Shown here: positions 17,176 to 29,290 of the stretch, one piece after another
How the letters are laid out: the number at the start of each line of letters is the position of its first letter
How positions within the stretch are numbered: position 1 is the stretch's first letter
Origin: Polyodon spathula
Taxonomy: Eukaryota > Chordata > Actinopteri > Acipenseriformes > Polyodontidae
Assembly: GCF_017654505.1 (NCBI RefSeq)
Contig: NC_054534.1
Coordinates: 23,855,689-23,919,688, forward strand
Reading direction: 5' to 3'
Length of the DNA: 64,000 nucleotides
The notes under the pieces: generated by a model
Database searches by the model: none
What the model was told of the DNA's origin: nothing
What the model saw: the letters and a program-made list of their open reading frames with translations, nothing else
Made by a program: the position numbers and the translations under genes

Positions 17176-17379
17176 CTAAATTAATGTGTAGAAAGAGTTT
17201 TCCTTTATGCAACTCCAATGTAATGCAGTCCCCATGCTGTCCTTCACCATGTAAAATAACCCCTGAATTCTGCATAGTCTTAAACTTCATCGAAATTGCC
17301 TCTCTGATGGTTTCTGTTGACTTTTGACTGAACCTGTAGAATAATGAGCTGCTGCCATCGAAACCTGCTACTTCAGACT
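17176..17379 (-). CDS. cntnap4: CNTNAP exon 5: first laminin-G domain, part 1
   Basis: This 204-nt exon has acceptor TTTGCAG and donor GTATGTATG. The translation includes [16 protein letters not shown], then [20 protein letters not shown] and [17 protein letters not shown]. These are the opening strands of the first Caspr laminin-G domain. The donor is unusual in being the first unit of a GTAT-type microsatellite (17139-17175) followed by a long TTA repeat. Phase is 2 nt in, 1 nt out, as expected from its neighbours. Confidence 0.96.
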
Positions 17380-18259
17380 CTGCAAACAACGTATTATAAG
17401 ATAACTGAAACAAGCATGGCAACATTTCCAGTATCTTTATCATACGTGACCTAATTCCCAAATACATATTTTATAAAATGGGATATTTAATCATTAAACA
17501 ATATTAATATAAAAAAATATTAAACATTCTGTAGCACACATGTATTTGTAGGTAAGCATAGAATTTAACACAGCGAAAACATTGCTAGCTGACTGCTTTA
17601 AAAAATAGGGTATAAAATATATCATACATAGTAATGCATTAAATCATGCCTGTACTAGTATATTTTTAACTACTTTCATCATAAGAGGATAAGTTAAAGA
17701 CTATCAAACTGGTAGGAAAATCCATGTATACAGTATACTTCATACCTTTACTGTTTGTTTAACTTTGTAAAATGTATTAAGCCTGCATAGAAACTACCAT
17801 AACATTCCTCATTTTGAGTGACTAAATATTTTATAGTGTAAGTTTTAGGACAAACTGTGGGCCGTATTAAAGGGTTTTAGAAAGCAAAACGCCTGTGTAT
17901 GAGTTATAGCAACAATCACTGCACCTTAAACAGACCCTGACAGCGTCTATTCACATGACAATATTCCCCTCATACACACACGTTCCGCGTTGTATAATCC
18001 TGTAATATGGCACACAATTTATCCTCAAACTCAGTGCTGTGGCAGGATAGTCAGGAAAATGAAAATCTGCAGCATAGATAAAATTTACTTCTGAGAAAAT
18101 TATTATGCAAATTAAATATGAAATGTCCTTTTTTTCACTTATTACCCCTTGAAGATAAATACAAACCTTTTAAGCCCATTATCATAGCCCTGAAGACCTC
18201 TTATACCCTACCATATCATCATAATCCATTTCATGCAAATATTAAGCACTTCATTATTA

Positions 18260-18412
<153 letters not shown>

Positions 18413-19737
18413 CTAGAAAAAATATTGAGAAAGATTATCTTTACACCACATTTAATTTTATTTTAAGAATTGTATTGTTGAGGCTCTATTCTGACTTTCT
18501 TTATAGTCTGTTCAGAAAAGGTTATTTCTCTAGTAGCTCTACAAAAAGTAAAGGGTCCAAAAGCTGATGTTTTTTTTTACTCCAGTCTACATTTATTTTT
18601 AATAAAACTGTGAACATTTGTATCTAGTTTATTAACTGCAGTATGCCATTAGAGTAAGAAAGACTGGCACAACGACAAATGAAGAATTAAAATCACAACA
18701 GTACATTCAGACTAGCTGACAGTTTCTGGGTTGAAATGCATGTGTTTGGATCATTATACAGTTGCTAATTAAGTAACAAGAAGATGTGTAAATTGATAAT
18801 AAAAAATAAAACATAAATTGTATGACGATCCTGTAACATTTGCCTCTGGCCCAGTCACTGCCTGCTTAGTAAATGAACTAAGCTCTGAAGAGCTGCTACA
18901 TAATAAAACAGGATTTTAATTAAACATGTTTTTTTTGTTTCCCCAAATAAATAATTCACATTACAAATGATCAACATATAGTCATACAGTTTTATAAAAT
19001 GTAAGGAACATTTTCACCCTCAGGCTCCAAAGCCTACTATTACTATCAACAATTCATTACTAGAATTATAAGACATCCAACAATACTGAACTTTTATTTT
19101 ATTACTGTAGCTTCTACAGCCGACATTTTACACATTGTCCTCTTAGTAATTATTTATGCATGCAGTTTCACTTCCATTTCTGGTGTAGAAATACTGAATA
19201 TCTTTGAATATCTTTGGGAAACATTCTTCATTTGGGAATTTTTTTATTTCTTGTTACAACTGTAGGGCTCTAAATAAAGTGGCATCACTGTTGTTTTTCT
19301 GAGACTTTTATAAGTATTCTCTCAATTTGCTGCAACATACCTTATGCTGTGGTTGGAGCTTATGTTGGCTACTAGTAAATTCTGTAGCTCTGTAATTTAA
19401 CACTGCCACTTTGGCCTGTTTTGTAAAAGTTTACTTTAACAATTCACACATACCATTCTGGACCACTCAAACAGTCCTAGCCTGTTTTGCCCAACTAACC
19501 CGCTTGCAAGATACACCTAATAAGACTCTCCCAACTCACCAGGTAGATACGCAATACTCGAGGACACCAGTTAAGTTTCTAATACAAATAACTGTCTAAT
19601 TTTATTTTGATTTTACCCGAAAGGTACAACTACATAAATAATATTAATCATGACAAGCCTATTTTTCTTAAAACATTTAAAAAGTGTAATTAGATTTGAA
19701 AATGAATGGCACTAAATATGAAAGCATCTTATAATGT
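18413..19737. other. Intron sequence, no gene seen
   Basis: Left part of the 16.1-kb intron between CNTNAP exons 3 and 4. A short stretch at 19737-19775 resembles the end of the MITE at 22778-22975 (shared TTTTGCATCACCC). Nothing else recognised. Confidence 0.4.
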
Positions 19738-20026
19738 ACAGCTAGGTTTTGCATCACCCGGAGTTTTTGGATTGAGGTATCATTTAAAAAAAAAAAAAAA
19801 AACCTATATGAACATAATTTAGATATTTTATTTAACATCATGCAATCAAAGAAACCACACAATTATATTGCAATAGTCTACCGGAAACCATTACAGTAGT
19901 ACAGCGACAGTGTGGGAGAAGTACGGGCGTGGAAAAGTGCAGAGCAGTTTAGAAGCAGTTTGAAAGCAGGTTGACAGCTGCAGAGGATAAACTAAACTTC
20001 AAAAAATAAACAAATAAATAAATAAC

Positions 20027-20969
20027 ATGGTCTTCAAGCCAGTAATCTGTGACACCTGCATGTGGGAAATCCGAGAAAACCCAGCACAGCTAAACCAAGT
20101 GTGTGTAAAGTGCTGCACGATCCAGGACTTGCATAAACTAGTAAGTATGCTAGAAATGGAGCTGGAAGAAATAAGACAGCAACAGGATCTTGAGGAGCTG
20201 ACAAACCCACAATTCATGGATGTCTGTACCACCAATAACAGCCTGAAAGCCAACAGGGAGATAGAAGGTCAGAATAGATGGGGTCAGGTAGGCAGAAGCA
20301 GGGAAAAAAAGAAACTTCGTCAAACACAACCACCAGAAATCAAAACATCCAACAAATTTGAGCCATTTCAAAATTTTGATGAGCAAAACCAACATCAAGA
20401 GAACGAAAGGAACAACATCCAGGACCCTATTAACAATGGTTACCAGACAGCAAAAAGAAGGGAAGTCATGATTGTTGGGGACTCCATATTGAGAAACACA
20501 GCAAGTTCAGTTCGCAGTTTGGACCCCCTTACTACAACTGTGCTGCCTTCCAGGAGCCTCTGTCATGCACAGCACTGAAAACGTGGACAGGCTCCTAGAA
20601 CGAACAGGAGACAGCCCGGTAGTAGTCGTCCACATCGGGACAAACAACATTAGAAGAGACATACCAAAATCCCTGCAAAACAAATTCAGAGAGCTAGGAA
20701 AGAAATTAAAAGACAAGATCAAAACTGTGGTATTTTCTGGGATACTGCCGGCACCTTGCAAAGGACCATATGGACAGCTGGAAATAATTAATCTAATGCA
20801 TGGCTGAAGACGTGGTGCACATGGGAAGGCTTCACCTATCTTGATCATTGGACCACATTCTACAACAAGGACTATCTGTATAGACGGGACGGACTGCACT
20901 TAAATAAAAAGGGAACCAATCTACTTGGAGAAAAGATCCTTGAGCAGGTTCAGAAGCTTTTAAACTAGA
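20027..20969 (+). pseudogene. CR1 ORF1 with SGNH-esterase domain, frameshifted
   Basis: The first 183 codons hold a Cys-rich N-terminus (CDTCMWEIRE, VCVKCC, a zinc-binding-like pattern), an acidic/Gln-rich middle with coiled-coil character (LVSMLEMELEEIRQQQ) and the start of an SGNH hydrolase fold (VMIVGDSILRN, catalytic Ser in GDS). After a frameshift near 20570 come VVVVHIGTNNI (block III) and, after another, DGLHLNKKGTNLL (the Asp and His of block V). CR1 and L3 ORF1 proteins are known to carry such an esterase. All catalytic residues are still present, spread over three frames. Ends at the stop about 20967-20969. Confidence 0.85.
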
Positions 20970-21029
20970 AAGGGGGGGGGGAGAAATCAACAAAAAAACA
21001 GAAGGGAGACCGCATCAAAACAAGGACAA

Positions 21030-22777
21030 CAACTCGGGTAAGACAAGCATTAAATGTATTTATCTAAATGCTAGAAGTATCAGAAGCAAAATTTTAGAAC
21101 TTGAAGCTACTACACTAACAAGTAACTATGATGTGATAGGTGTTACAGAAACTTGGTTGTCTGAGAGTGATGGGGACGAATATAATATTTGTGGGTATAC
21201 ACTGTATAGGAAAGACAGGCAGGACAGAAGAGGTAGAAGGGTAGCGCTATACATAAGAAACAGTCTTGAAGCCCAGGTGTTAAACCTGGACAAAGAAAAT
21301 AAAGCAGAATCAATATGGGTCAGAATAACGGACAAAAATTGAAAGGGCATAATAATAGGAACATGCTATAGACTGCCAGATTCAGACGGTGAGCAAAATA
21401 ATCAATATATCTGTTATACAATGACATTAGAAATGCGTGTAGCAAAGGAGAAGCCATACTAATGGGGGATTTCAACTTCTCCAATATAAAATGGGAAAAC
21501 CCGGTGGGTAGCATGACAGATGAAATTGAAATGGTGGAAATGACAAATGACTGCTTCCTAACGCAATTTGTCAAGGCACCGACTAGAGGGGAGGCATGCC
21601 TTGATTTAGTCTTTTCAAATAATGAAGACAGAATAACTAAAACAGAGGTCAGAGAACCACTAGCAAACTCAGACCACAACATGGTCTCATTTTTGTTCTC
21701 TTTAAAACCCCAAAAGTAATGGCTAAAGCTAAGGTTTACAATTTTAGAAAAGCAAACTGTGAAGTTATGAAACAGAGAGTAACAGAAGTAGATTGGAGTA
21801 AAATGGAGAAAACATCCACAGAAAAAGGATGGCTGTTCTTCAAAAATGTACTACTAGAGGAGCAAAACAATTATATCCCTAAAGTAGACAAATCTAAATG
21901 TAAAACTAAGTTGCCAAAATGGTTTAATAGATCAATTAAAAAAAAAAAAAATCAGCGAAAAAAGGCACTTTAAAGAGCGTTAAAAGGGACCAAAAACAAA
22001 GTACACAGAAAGAGTACAAGGAACTGCAAACGCAAGTCAAAAAGGAAGTTAGAAAGGCCAAGAGAGAAATAGAAATGAACATTGCTAAGGGGGCTAAAAC
22101 CAATTCCAATGTTTTTTTCCAATATTACAACAGCAAGAGAACATTCAAAGAGGAGGTTAAATGACTAAGAGATACAGATGGCAAAAATCATAGATGAAGA
22201 AAAAAAAATAGCAAATATATTAGCAAATTACTTTTCACAAGTTTTTACAAAGGAGGAAACGGACAACATGCCCCACATGTCAACCTGTTCCTATCCAATT
22301 TTAAATAACTTTAGCATAACTGAGGCAGAAGTGTTAAAGGGTCTAGGAGCTCTTAAAATAAACGAATCCCCTGGGCCGGATGAGATCCTCCCAATAGTAC
22401 TCAAAGAAATGAAAGAAGTTATTTACAAACCGCTAATCAAGATCATGCAACAGTCTCTTGACACGGGGTTGTACCGACAGACTGGAAAATTGCAAACGTA
22501 ATACCGATCCACAAAAAGGGAAACAAAACTGAACCAGGTAACTACAGACCAATAAGCCTGACTTCTATTATCTGCAAACTTGTGAAAACTATAACAAGAT
22601 CCAAAATGAAAATTGACCTATATGGTAACAGTATCCTGGACGACAGTCAACATGGTTTTAGGAAAGGGAGATCATGTCTAACTAACCTGCTTGATTTTTT
22701 TGAGGATGCAACATCGATAATGGATAATTGCAAAGCATATGACATGGTTTATTTAGATTTCCAGAAAGCTTTGTCCT
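21030..22777 (+). pseudogene. CR1 ORF2: endonuclease and partial reverse transcriptase
   Basis: The apurinic-type (EEP) endonuclease is seen as LNARSIRSKI and VIGVTETWLSES (21070-21170), then MGDFNFSNIKWENP (21462 on) and SDHNMVSF (about 21672). A basic linker follows (21719-21973). The RT begins with SPGPDEILPIVLKEM (about 22369), then NYRPISLTSIICKL, QHGFRKGRSCLTNL and DMVYLDFQKA (motif A, about 22741-22768), where it is cut. Stops at 21342, 21719 and 21973 and frame changes make it a pseudogene. Confidence 0.87.
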
Positions 22778-22975
22778 TACAGCATTTCATGTTAGATTTT
22801 GAAATGTCACATTTTTCAATTTGTCAGTTTTTGATTAAGTACGTGGAAAACTACAAAGCGGTATTTAATTCAATATATTAACGTAACATTATTCAGCAGT
22901 TTCATTCGACTTTATGAAGCAAAATTTGTTAATTACTTAGGGTGATGCAAAACTTTTGGCCATAGCTATATGTGA
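22778..22975. mobile_element. Tc1/mariner-like MITE segment
   Basis: About 200 bp is the reverse complement of 37310-37505 (shared blocks such as ATTTCATGTTAGAT and TATGGCCAAAA). The end TATAGCTATGGCCAAAAGTT read on the minus strand is like Tc1/mariner-derived termini. It directly truncates the CR1 reverse transcriptase. Confidence 0.6.
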
Positions 22976-23112
22976 CAAAAAGGTAACAAAAGGTAATTCA
23001 ACAACACTTTTTAATCAGGTTGTTTTCCAGTTAGAGTATGTTGAAATTGTGTTGTAGTGTTTCCTGTAGTGTTTCCTGAATTAGAAAAGCATCCTCTATT
23101 TTTATTGTTGAC

Positions 23113-23728
23113 TGTGACAGGATGGCTGAGTGGGAGAGAATCACATACCAGCAAGTACTGCGGGTGAGTTGCCAATGTGCTCATTTCTTTATTGTAAATT
23201 ATACAAAATGAGCTCACAGAGCAAAATAACAGTTCAAACAAAAACAAAACAAGTAATGTGCTGGTCTTAACCCAGCATGCATAGCAATTGTTTTTATACT
23301 TTGTCTCTCTTACTTTCTCTCTCCGCTCTCTAGTTCCTGCTCTCCACTCTGAACAAGCCCCCATGGTCAGCAAATGCTGCAAGTTTTTAAATATGCATGG
23401 CTATTGCCAAATTAACAAGCATTTAATCTATTTGGAGATGGCCACATTCTGCACGAGGTTTTTAATATGCGTGGTCGACAGCCAATCTGTCAATAAATCA
23501 TTATCTTCCGACCACACACTCTCAAGTATAGTCTGGCAGAGACGAGCTCCAAACATCGCCCCTGCCAAAGCACATCAAACTATAACAACATCATTGTGTT
23601 TCTAAATAAACACAAAACAAAACATGTCATTTTAAATCATACAAATACAACAATAATAACAATAAACCATTATATTTCAAATCATAATCATAACAATACA
23701 TTCACCAGCAGGGCTCTGCCCTGCCACA
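23113..23728 (-). mobile_element. Solo LTR, minus orientation, TSD TTGAC
   Basis: The 616-bp element has ends TGTGGCAG and CTGTCACA on its own strand, with perfect 5-bp duplications TTGAC (23108-23112 and 23729-23733). On the minus strand a TATA-like GCATATTTAAA lies at 23387-23397, directly after an imperfect 15-bp inverted repeat (23398-23412 and 23430-23444). An ATAAAG-type signal lies near 23195. No internal region is present. Confidence 0.92.
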
Positions 23729-23733
23729 TTGAC

Positions 23734-25155
23734 ACTTACTGAAATCTGGAGATAAACTGTGTAGTGTGCAAGGTATATTTGTATTTGGACTAGTTTAAAT
23801 TGTAATAATAAAATACCATATTTGAATTCAAGTCATGTAGAACCCAACCTATATCGAAATAATCAGACTAGACGATGTTTCTAGTGAATAGAAAGGAACA
23901 GTTTTATTAGAAATAAAACTAAATAACGGAAGAATTAAGTGTGCAACAACTAAAGAAAAAAATACAGAAGGGAAGAATTAACTAAACTAAACAATACAGA
24001 AAACAAAGTTGAAACAACGACACCCCACTCTATATATATAGTTTTGGTTAAGAAGGCAATTCTCACTCTTGCGAGACAAAGATGCTCTCTGCGTCCAGAC
24101 AACCTATCAAGAATGATCTATTACCAGGACATCTAAATTTGGATTCTAGCCTTTAATGCAGAATGATAATAGCCTTATAAAACCTGAATCGATTTGTATA
24201 AATCACATACAACCAATTACTGTAGTGTTCATTAACTCAAAGCATGAATTGAAAGCAATAACATTTTTCTTACATTCTACCTAAAACAAAACATTAATTT
24301 TGATTCCCCCACCAAGGCAAACACTAGAATAGTTATCTCGTATTAGAGTGTCTGAAAACGATATCTCTGTTCCAGCTGGTCGCAGGCTGCATCTCCAGAT
24401 TGCCACAGTTCAAAGACTGGTTTGTGTATCAGAACCTTGGATTTTGTGTCGGGAGCCCTGTTTGAGTGTCGCGCTCATGCTTTAGTAATCTTCTCTGTAC
24501 CCCTGTGATTGGATAGTATGTTTATTTTGGGCGGTGCTTGAGTCCACATAGAGGGCTTCCCATTGGTTGTTCTCGTTCCAATGCGACCCCTTATTCTTAA
24601 TTGGTCCGCTATTCCGCCCCCTGTCAGCTGGATTTATGAGATGGACTGTTTTCTGTCCTAGGTGTCAAAGCACCCAAAACTGTCTGGCTTGTACCCTCTA
24701 CAAGATACTGACAGCGCCAAGTGACTCATTCATCTGATTGTGGAGTTAAGCCACTTGTCCAGTATTTAGTTTACAACTCTTTTTAAAAGCATTCTTTGTC
24801 AGTGGGGGAGTTTGTGACCAGAAATCAAGAAGTCACAGAAAATAGCTTAGGATTCCCCTCTGTATATTTCAATTCTGTTAATTTCATACACAAGATTCTG
24901 ATTTCCATTACATGAGAGTAGATGTTGAACTAAGACGTAGCTTTGCAGTAAACTTATGTGATCCATCTGCATCTCCATCCATTTGCGTTGTTTTCCATCT
25001 GATTATGTAGATATCCCTCTGTCTGGTGCTGATTGCTGAAGTGTAATGCTGGCTCCAGGGTTCAGCTCATTTTGCTTCCCCAGCGCATCAGCACACACAA
25101 CGGCTGTGATGCTGGCTCTGGGGATCAACCCAGTGAGACATGAACCTGGATTGAG
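23734..25155. other. Intron sequence, no gene seen
   Basis: AT-rich, then more GC-rich near 24370-24700. It may contain old repeats but I cannot identify ends or coding content. Confidence 0.4.
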
Positions 25156-25640
25156 CTAAGTAGGGTATATCTCTGGGGCCTTCACGTGGGCACCTTCCAT
25201 TCTCTGTGTTTGTTGACTAGCCCACGACACCTCAAGAGGGCTCAACAGTGACTCTGTCATCCCAGCATCACCACCCTCCACACCAGCTTGTTGAGCATAG
25301 CGAAGTTTCTTCCTCTCATACACCTCATCAACAGCATCTTCCCATGGCACTGTTAACTCTACCAGATGAACAAGGCATGCTGATCCAGACCACAGGACAA
25401 TGTCTGGTCAAAGGTTAGTGGTGGCAATCTCAGGTGGAAAAATAAGCCGTTGACCAACATCTGCCAGCATCTTCCAGTCTCTAGCAGCTTCTAGTTGTCC
25501 TGGGCAAGGCTTGGTTTTAACACCTTTTCTTGGGGGTTGCTCTCCTGGATGGAGGAATATTGTCTTTTGTGTGTAATGCTTTGATGGAACTGGTGGCAAC
25601 TTATTGGTCAGGTTACTCTTGCCTTCCAATGCTAAGGCCA
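25156..25640 (-). pseudogene. Retrotransposon polyprotein C-terminal fragment
   Basis: On the minus strand, in pieces, the translation gives ARDWKMLADVGQRLIFPPEI and ATTNL, then DIVLWSGSACLVHLVELTVP and WEDAVDEVYERKKLRYAQQA. This set (IVLWS, ELTVPWED, ERKKLRYA) is the C-terminal tail after the RT domain in a type of fish and invertebrate non-LTR element. Frameshifts and a stop break it, and upstream RT motifs are absent. Confidence 0.7.
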
Positions 25641-26579
25641 AACATCACAGCACCTGGTCATGGCACCAACTGTCCTTGGCTAAGACCCACCTTACACCCT
25701 GTCAAAATGTGCATTAATATTGCAGGTGATGAACACAAAGGACATGAGGGATATTATGACCCACTCTGACGCTACAACTGTAATATAAATTATTAGCTGC
25801 CTTTGGTTTTTGAATAGCTTTATTTGATAGTCTTCCTAAGCAGCTGATGCATTTCTATGTGACAAAGCATTGCCTTCTGTTCCTTATTTCTTCTTGTTTT
25901 TCTAATGAAGTAATCTGTTTCTGTCACATTTCGCTTACATATTCATGCTTGCTTGCTCTAAGGGCTTAGAGACCTTATTAAAATTAGGATAATTTATTGT
26001 ACACACAGTGCCAAACTGTACACACGTAAGACTTTGAATACAAACAATAAAGAATTTTAGTTATTAATAATTTGTTTTAAATGTATAATTTTAATTGAGT
26101 AAGCAGCCATGTAAGTGGCATACTAGTGTTTTTTTTTTTTTTTTTTTAACAATTTCTTGATGTTTAGCCATCATTCTGCGTGGTATGTTGCAACTACTCA
26201 AATACAGTGTTTTTAAATATATTTTTAAGCCTGTGTTGTGCTGTGTTAGCTTTGAATGGTTCCCTTTAATTTATATTCATAAGCCTGCCACCACCCAGTG
26301 TACACCCCAGAGAGCAAGGTGCAGTTTTGTTCAGTAGTTATTTCCCTTATTTATATTGCAGTACCAACTATTGGCACCTGGAAAGGAACTGGTGACCAGA
26401 ACATGAGATCTGGTGCATCTGTGTTTTATGTCTAGATGTTTTATTACAGTCCACTGTTAGTATATGTAACTATGGACAATTTACATGCAAAGGTCAGATT
26501 AGTGATTGCTGTATGTACTGTATCTATGTATAATACATCATCAATGTACATGTCATATAATATACGATATAGTATATAA

Positions 26580-26631
26580 TATAGATATATATATATATAT
26601 TTTGGGATTCTATATATAGATATATATACTA

Positions 26632-26690
<59 letters not shown>

Positions 26691-26692
26691 CT
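26580..26692. repeat. (TA)n microsatellite
   Basis: Imperfect then near-perfect TA repeat, interrupted by TTTTGGGATTC near 26600. Confidence 0.95.
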
Positions 26693-26749
26693 GTATATAT
26701 CCTCAGCTTTGGCTCATAGAGTCCGAGAAACAGGTCGACCTAACTCCCG

Positions 26750-27067
26750 CCCCCCCCCATTCTTTGAGCGCTGGATGCGGAAGCAGCTATCTTCTTTGTT
26801 TGTGTCTGTGTTATCTCTGTGGTGCAGGGGCTATGTGTATTGCTCAATACGCCCCCCCCCCCCCCCCCCCTTTTTTTCGGCTTCTAACAAGCTCATATTC
26901 ATATCGGTCTCACTCAGTCATTGAAAGGTTTTCTCGGCTTTTTCTGGAGAAAAAAACGACTAGAGACATGCTCGACGTCTTTTTGATGATGTCGGACAGG
27001 GTCCGACTTCGGACTGGAAAGGGAAAATTGTAATGTCGGACCTGGTCCGATATAGGACCACAAAGGG
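26750..27067. mobile_element. piggyBac-like MITE, copy 1 (truncated)
   Basis: The right end reads GGACCACAAAGGGTTAA: terminus CCCTTTGTGGTCC next to TTAA (27068-27071), the duplication typical of piggyBac elements. The body, including GAGCGCTGGATGCGGAAGCA, recurs at 41232-41789 and, inverted, at 52059-52392. The left end is lost near a poly-C run. A C run of about 20 (26852-26871) sits inside. Confidence 0.7.
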
Positions 27068-28326
27068 TTAAGGCACATAACTCAAATGTAAGGACAGGCA
27101 TCAGACATAAATAAACCTATAAACTATATGTGTTTAAATGCAAGCCCACAAAAGTGGTACCATTATCTAGTACTTTGTATTGTGTTTAAGTATTTCTAAT
27201 GCAAATATAATTATATTAATAGTTAAATCAAAGAACATCAGAACCCTAAACTGTCAAAACCCAACATATTCATGGATGGTAATGAAGTGTGTATTGCAGT
27301 TCTGTACCAACTTCCTGTAGGTCAAGCAATGAATCTGGTAGAAAGTATCAGTTACTTTTTTTAAACTGGACCTATGAATCTAATGGTTGAGCAGCTACTG
27401 TATATCCATCAGGAACAGTTTTTGGCAGGAGATTGATTTAACACATTAATGCAGCACAAAGCAAGACACTAAGGGCCTCGTTCACTAAGCAGCGGTAATG
27501 CATTTTGCATGCAGTAATCCCCTTTACCGCATGCTTTGCATGCAAACAATATTCACTTAAGGGTACTAACTTTATTAGGTGCCTCAGCGTGAGTTAAAAG
27601 TACCGTTTATTGAAATCAGGCGATGTCACAGAACCAGCAGAAGAGCTGCACAGGAGAGCGAGAAGAAGAGTCAAGGGGAGAGTATTTCAGACCAGGCAGA
27701 TGTTACTAGGCCTGTGTGAGGAGGAGGTAATAACTAGATACAGATTGAGCGGAAAATTCAGAATATCATGAACTTCACAGAAACCATGTACTTGACTGCC
27801 TACCGTGAAGAATATGCATTTTGTTTTCCTCACAGTATTTTACATTACTCTTCACTGTTCATGTCATACTTTTATCAAGTAGAAGCAGTGCTACAGTAGC
27901 TGTACATGGTCTGATGTCAACGCCGTGCATTTGGTTACTACGGCAATGACATACCGGCTTCATGATTGGTGAATTCTTCATACTGTGCAATGACGTAACA
28001 TGCGAAGCAGAAAGTTTAAAATGGTTGTTAAGATATTGTTGATGTATTAGTTTGCAGTGTATGACAAACATTAAAAATGCAGACAGCTGACAAATAAAAA
28101 AGCTAAATTAATTTCTACAGAAGATCGCGTTCAGCGCTACGAAAAGGGGACGTTGCTGCAGAAGGTGGAATTTTGTTTTGCTCAACTTGTAATAATGAAC
28201 CTATTGCTTATTTAGCAGATGCACTGCATCTTGACTCTGTTACCCACACAGTAGGTCAAGGCTGTCATTAAGACGCTTGTGAAGAATAACATTGATTTAA
28301 ACTGTGTGCCTGCCCTTGTCATAGAT

Positions 28327-28420
28327 CAGGAGTGGCCAAACTTCCTGACCCTATGAGCCACATACCAAAATGTCCATATGGCCAAGAGCCGCAAGACATA
28401 TACCTGTTTGCGAGTAAGAC
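28327..28420. mobile_element. hAT-like terminus
   Basis: CAGGAGTGGCCAAACTTCCT with GAGCCACAT and GAGCCGC downstream resembles hAT (Charlie-type) ends. Its inverted partner was not identified; a similar CAGAGGTGTCCAAACC at 29865 is in the same orientation. Confidence 0.45.
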
Positions 28421-28904
28421 ATTTTAAATACTAGCATTGTTTTAAACATTTTTTTTTATTCTCTCCAAGATTAAAACAAAATCTTGCACTTACTCAGTGC
28501 AGTAGTTATTTCTTCATGTCAAAATACACTCATTGGGATACAATATATTCAAATGAAGAACGGAGACCGCTTTTCAGAGCAAGACAGGTTCGTGTAGTAC
28601 AGTGCAATGAGTACCTGATTATGCAGTGACTTGCATAAATTGCACAAACCATGTTGGACCCTTGAAGGAGCTGGAGTCTCCTGTGGTTTCTCAGGATGCT
28701 GTGGCAAATAAAGTCTCAATACAAGATGTGATTTTTAGTTTAATTTAGAAATAATAATAATTTTAAAAAATTAATTAAAAAAAACCTGGCAATTAATTTT
28801 AAGATTAAATAAAACTCGAATTTGAATAATGCATTTTAACATGTATTCATAATGTGATTTCATTCTCTTTCTTTTCATTTAGAAATTTTAAAAAGTTTAA
28901 AAAA

Positions 28905-29029
28905 AATACTTCTCTGAATATAAGTGTGACTAAGGTCATCTCAAATACCTCTCTTTTAATTTTGAGACAGATGCTTATTCGGGATATTTTTACATCTCCC
29001 TAGTTGTCCCGATAGAGCGGCGCCGACTG
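28905..29029 (-). mobile_element. Tigger/mariner-like fragment (TIR CAGTCGGCGCCGC)
   Basis: On the minus strand the end reads CAGTCGGCGCCGCTCTATCG next to TA. It matches the complete MITE at 49339-49601 and the fragment at 30868. Its other end is missing here. Confidence 0.7.
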
Positions 29030-29030
29030 T

Positions 29031-29228
29031 ATTTCTGTTTATTCTGTATTACATACTTTAAATAAAATATATTCTGTTATTAGAAAGCAAAATACAACTG
29101 CCCTGAATTCACCAAAAACACCACATAAAAAAGACACATTTTTATAAGGATTCCTTTTGACAAGCTCTTCCCTTGAAGATCCGAATGCCTGTTTTTCATG
29201 ACTGCTCCGTGAATGACACATGCACTGT
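29031..29228 (-). repeat. Inverted duplicate, arm 1
   Basis: This is the reverse complement of 30663-30867 with moderate divergence. Shared blocks include GGAGCAGTCATGAAAAAC-like and AGGGCAGTTGTATT. The minus-strand frame includes FLCGVFGEFRAVVF, and the other arm has the closely similar FLCGVFGEIRAVVF. The gene or element of origin is not recognised. Confidence 0.7.
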
Positions 29229-29290
29229 ATTATAAAGTAAGTTTACCACATCAACGCACCATAGTTGATGTGGTAAACTTACTTTATAAT
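29229..29290. repeat. Perfect 27-bp inverted repeat (hairpin)
   Basis: Arms 29229-29255 and 29264-29290 are exact reverse complements with an 8-nt spacer (GCACCATA). The sequence is AT-rich with a GTGGTAAAC core. It sits between the inverted-duplicate arm and the right part of the PIF/Harbinger element. Confidence 0.97.

Larger units (their letters stand above)
19876..22777 (+). mobile_element. CR1-type LINE, 5' portion, interrupted
   Basis: The order of parts is 5' leader (about 19876-20026), ORF1 (20027-20969, one frameshift), and ORF2 (about 21030-22777, several stops and frameshifts) with endonuclease and N-terminal reverse-transcriptase domains. ORF2 stops within RT motif A, where a MITE-like segment (22778-22975) begins, so the catalytic YxDD part and 3' end are missing. 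It is non-autonomous as it stands. It lies on the strand opposite to the host gene. Confidence 0.88.
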
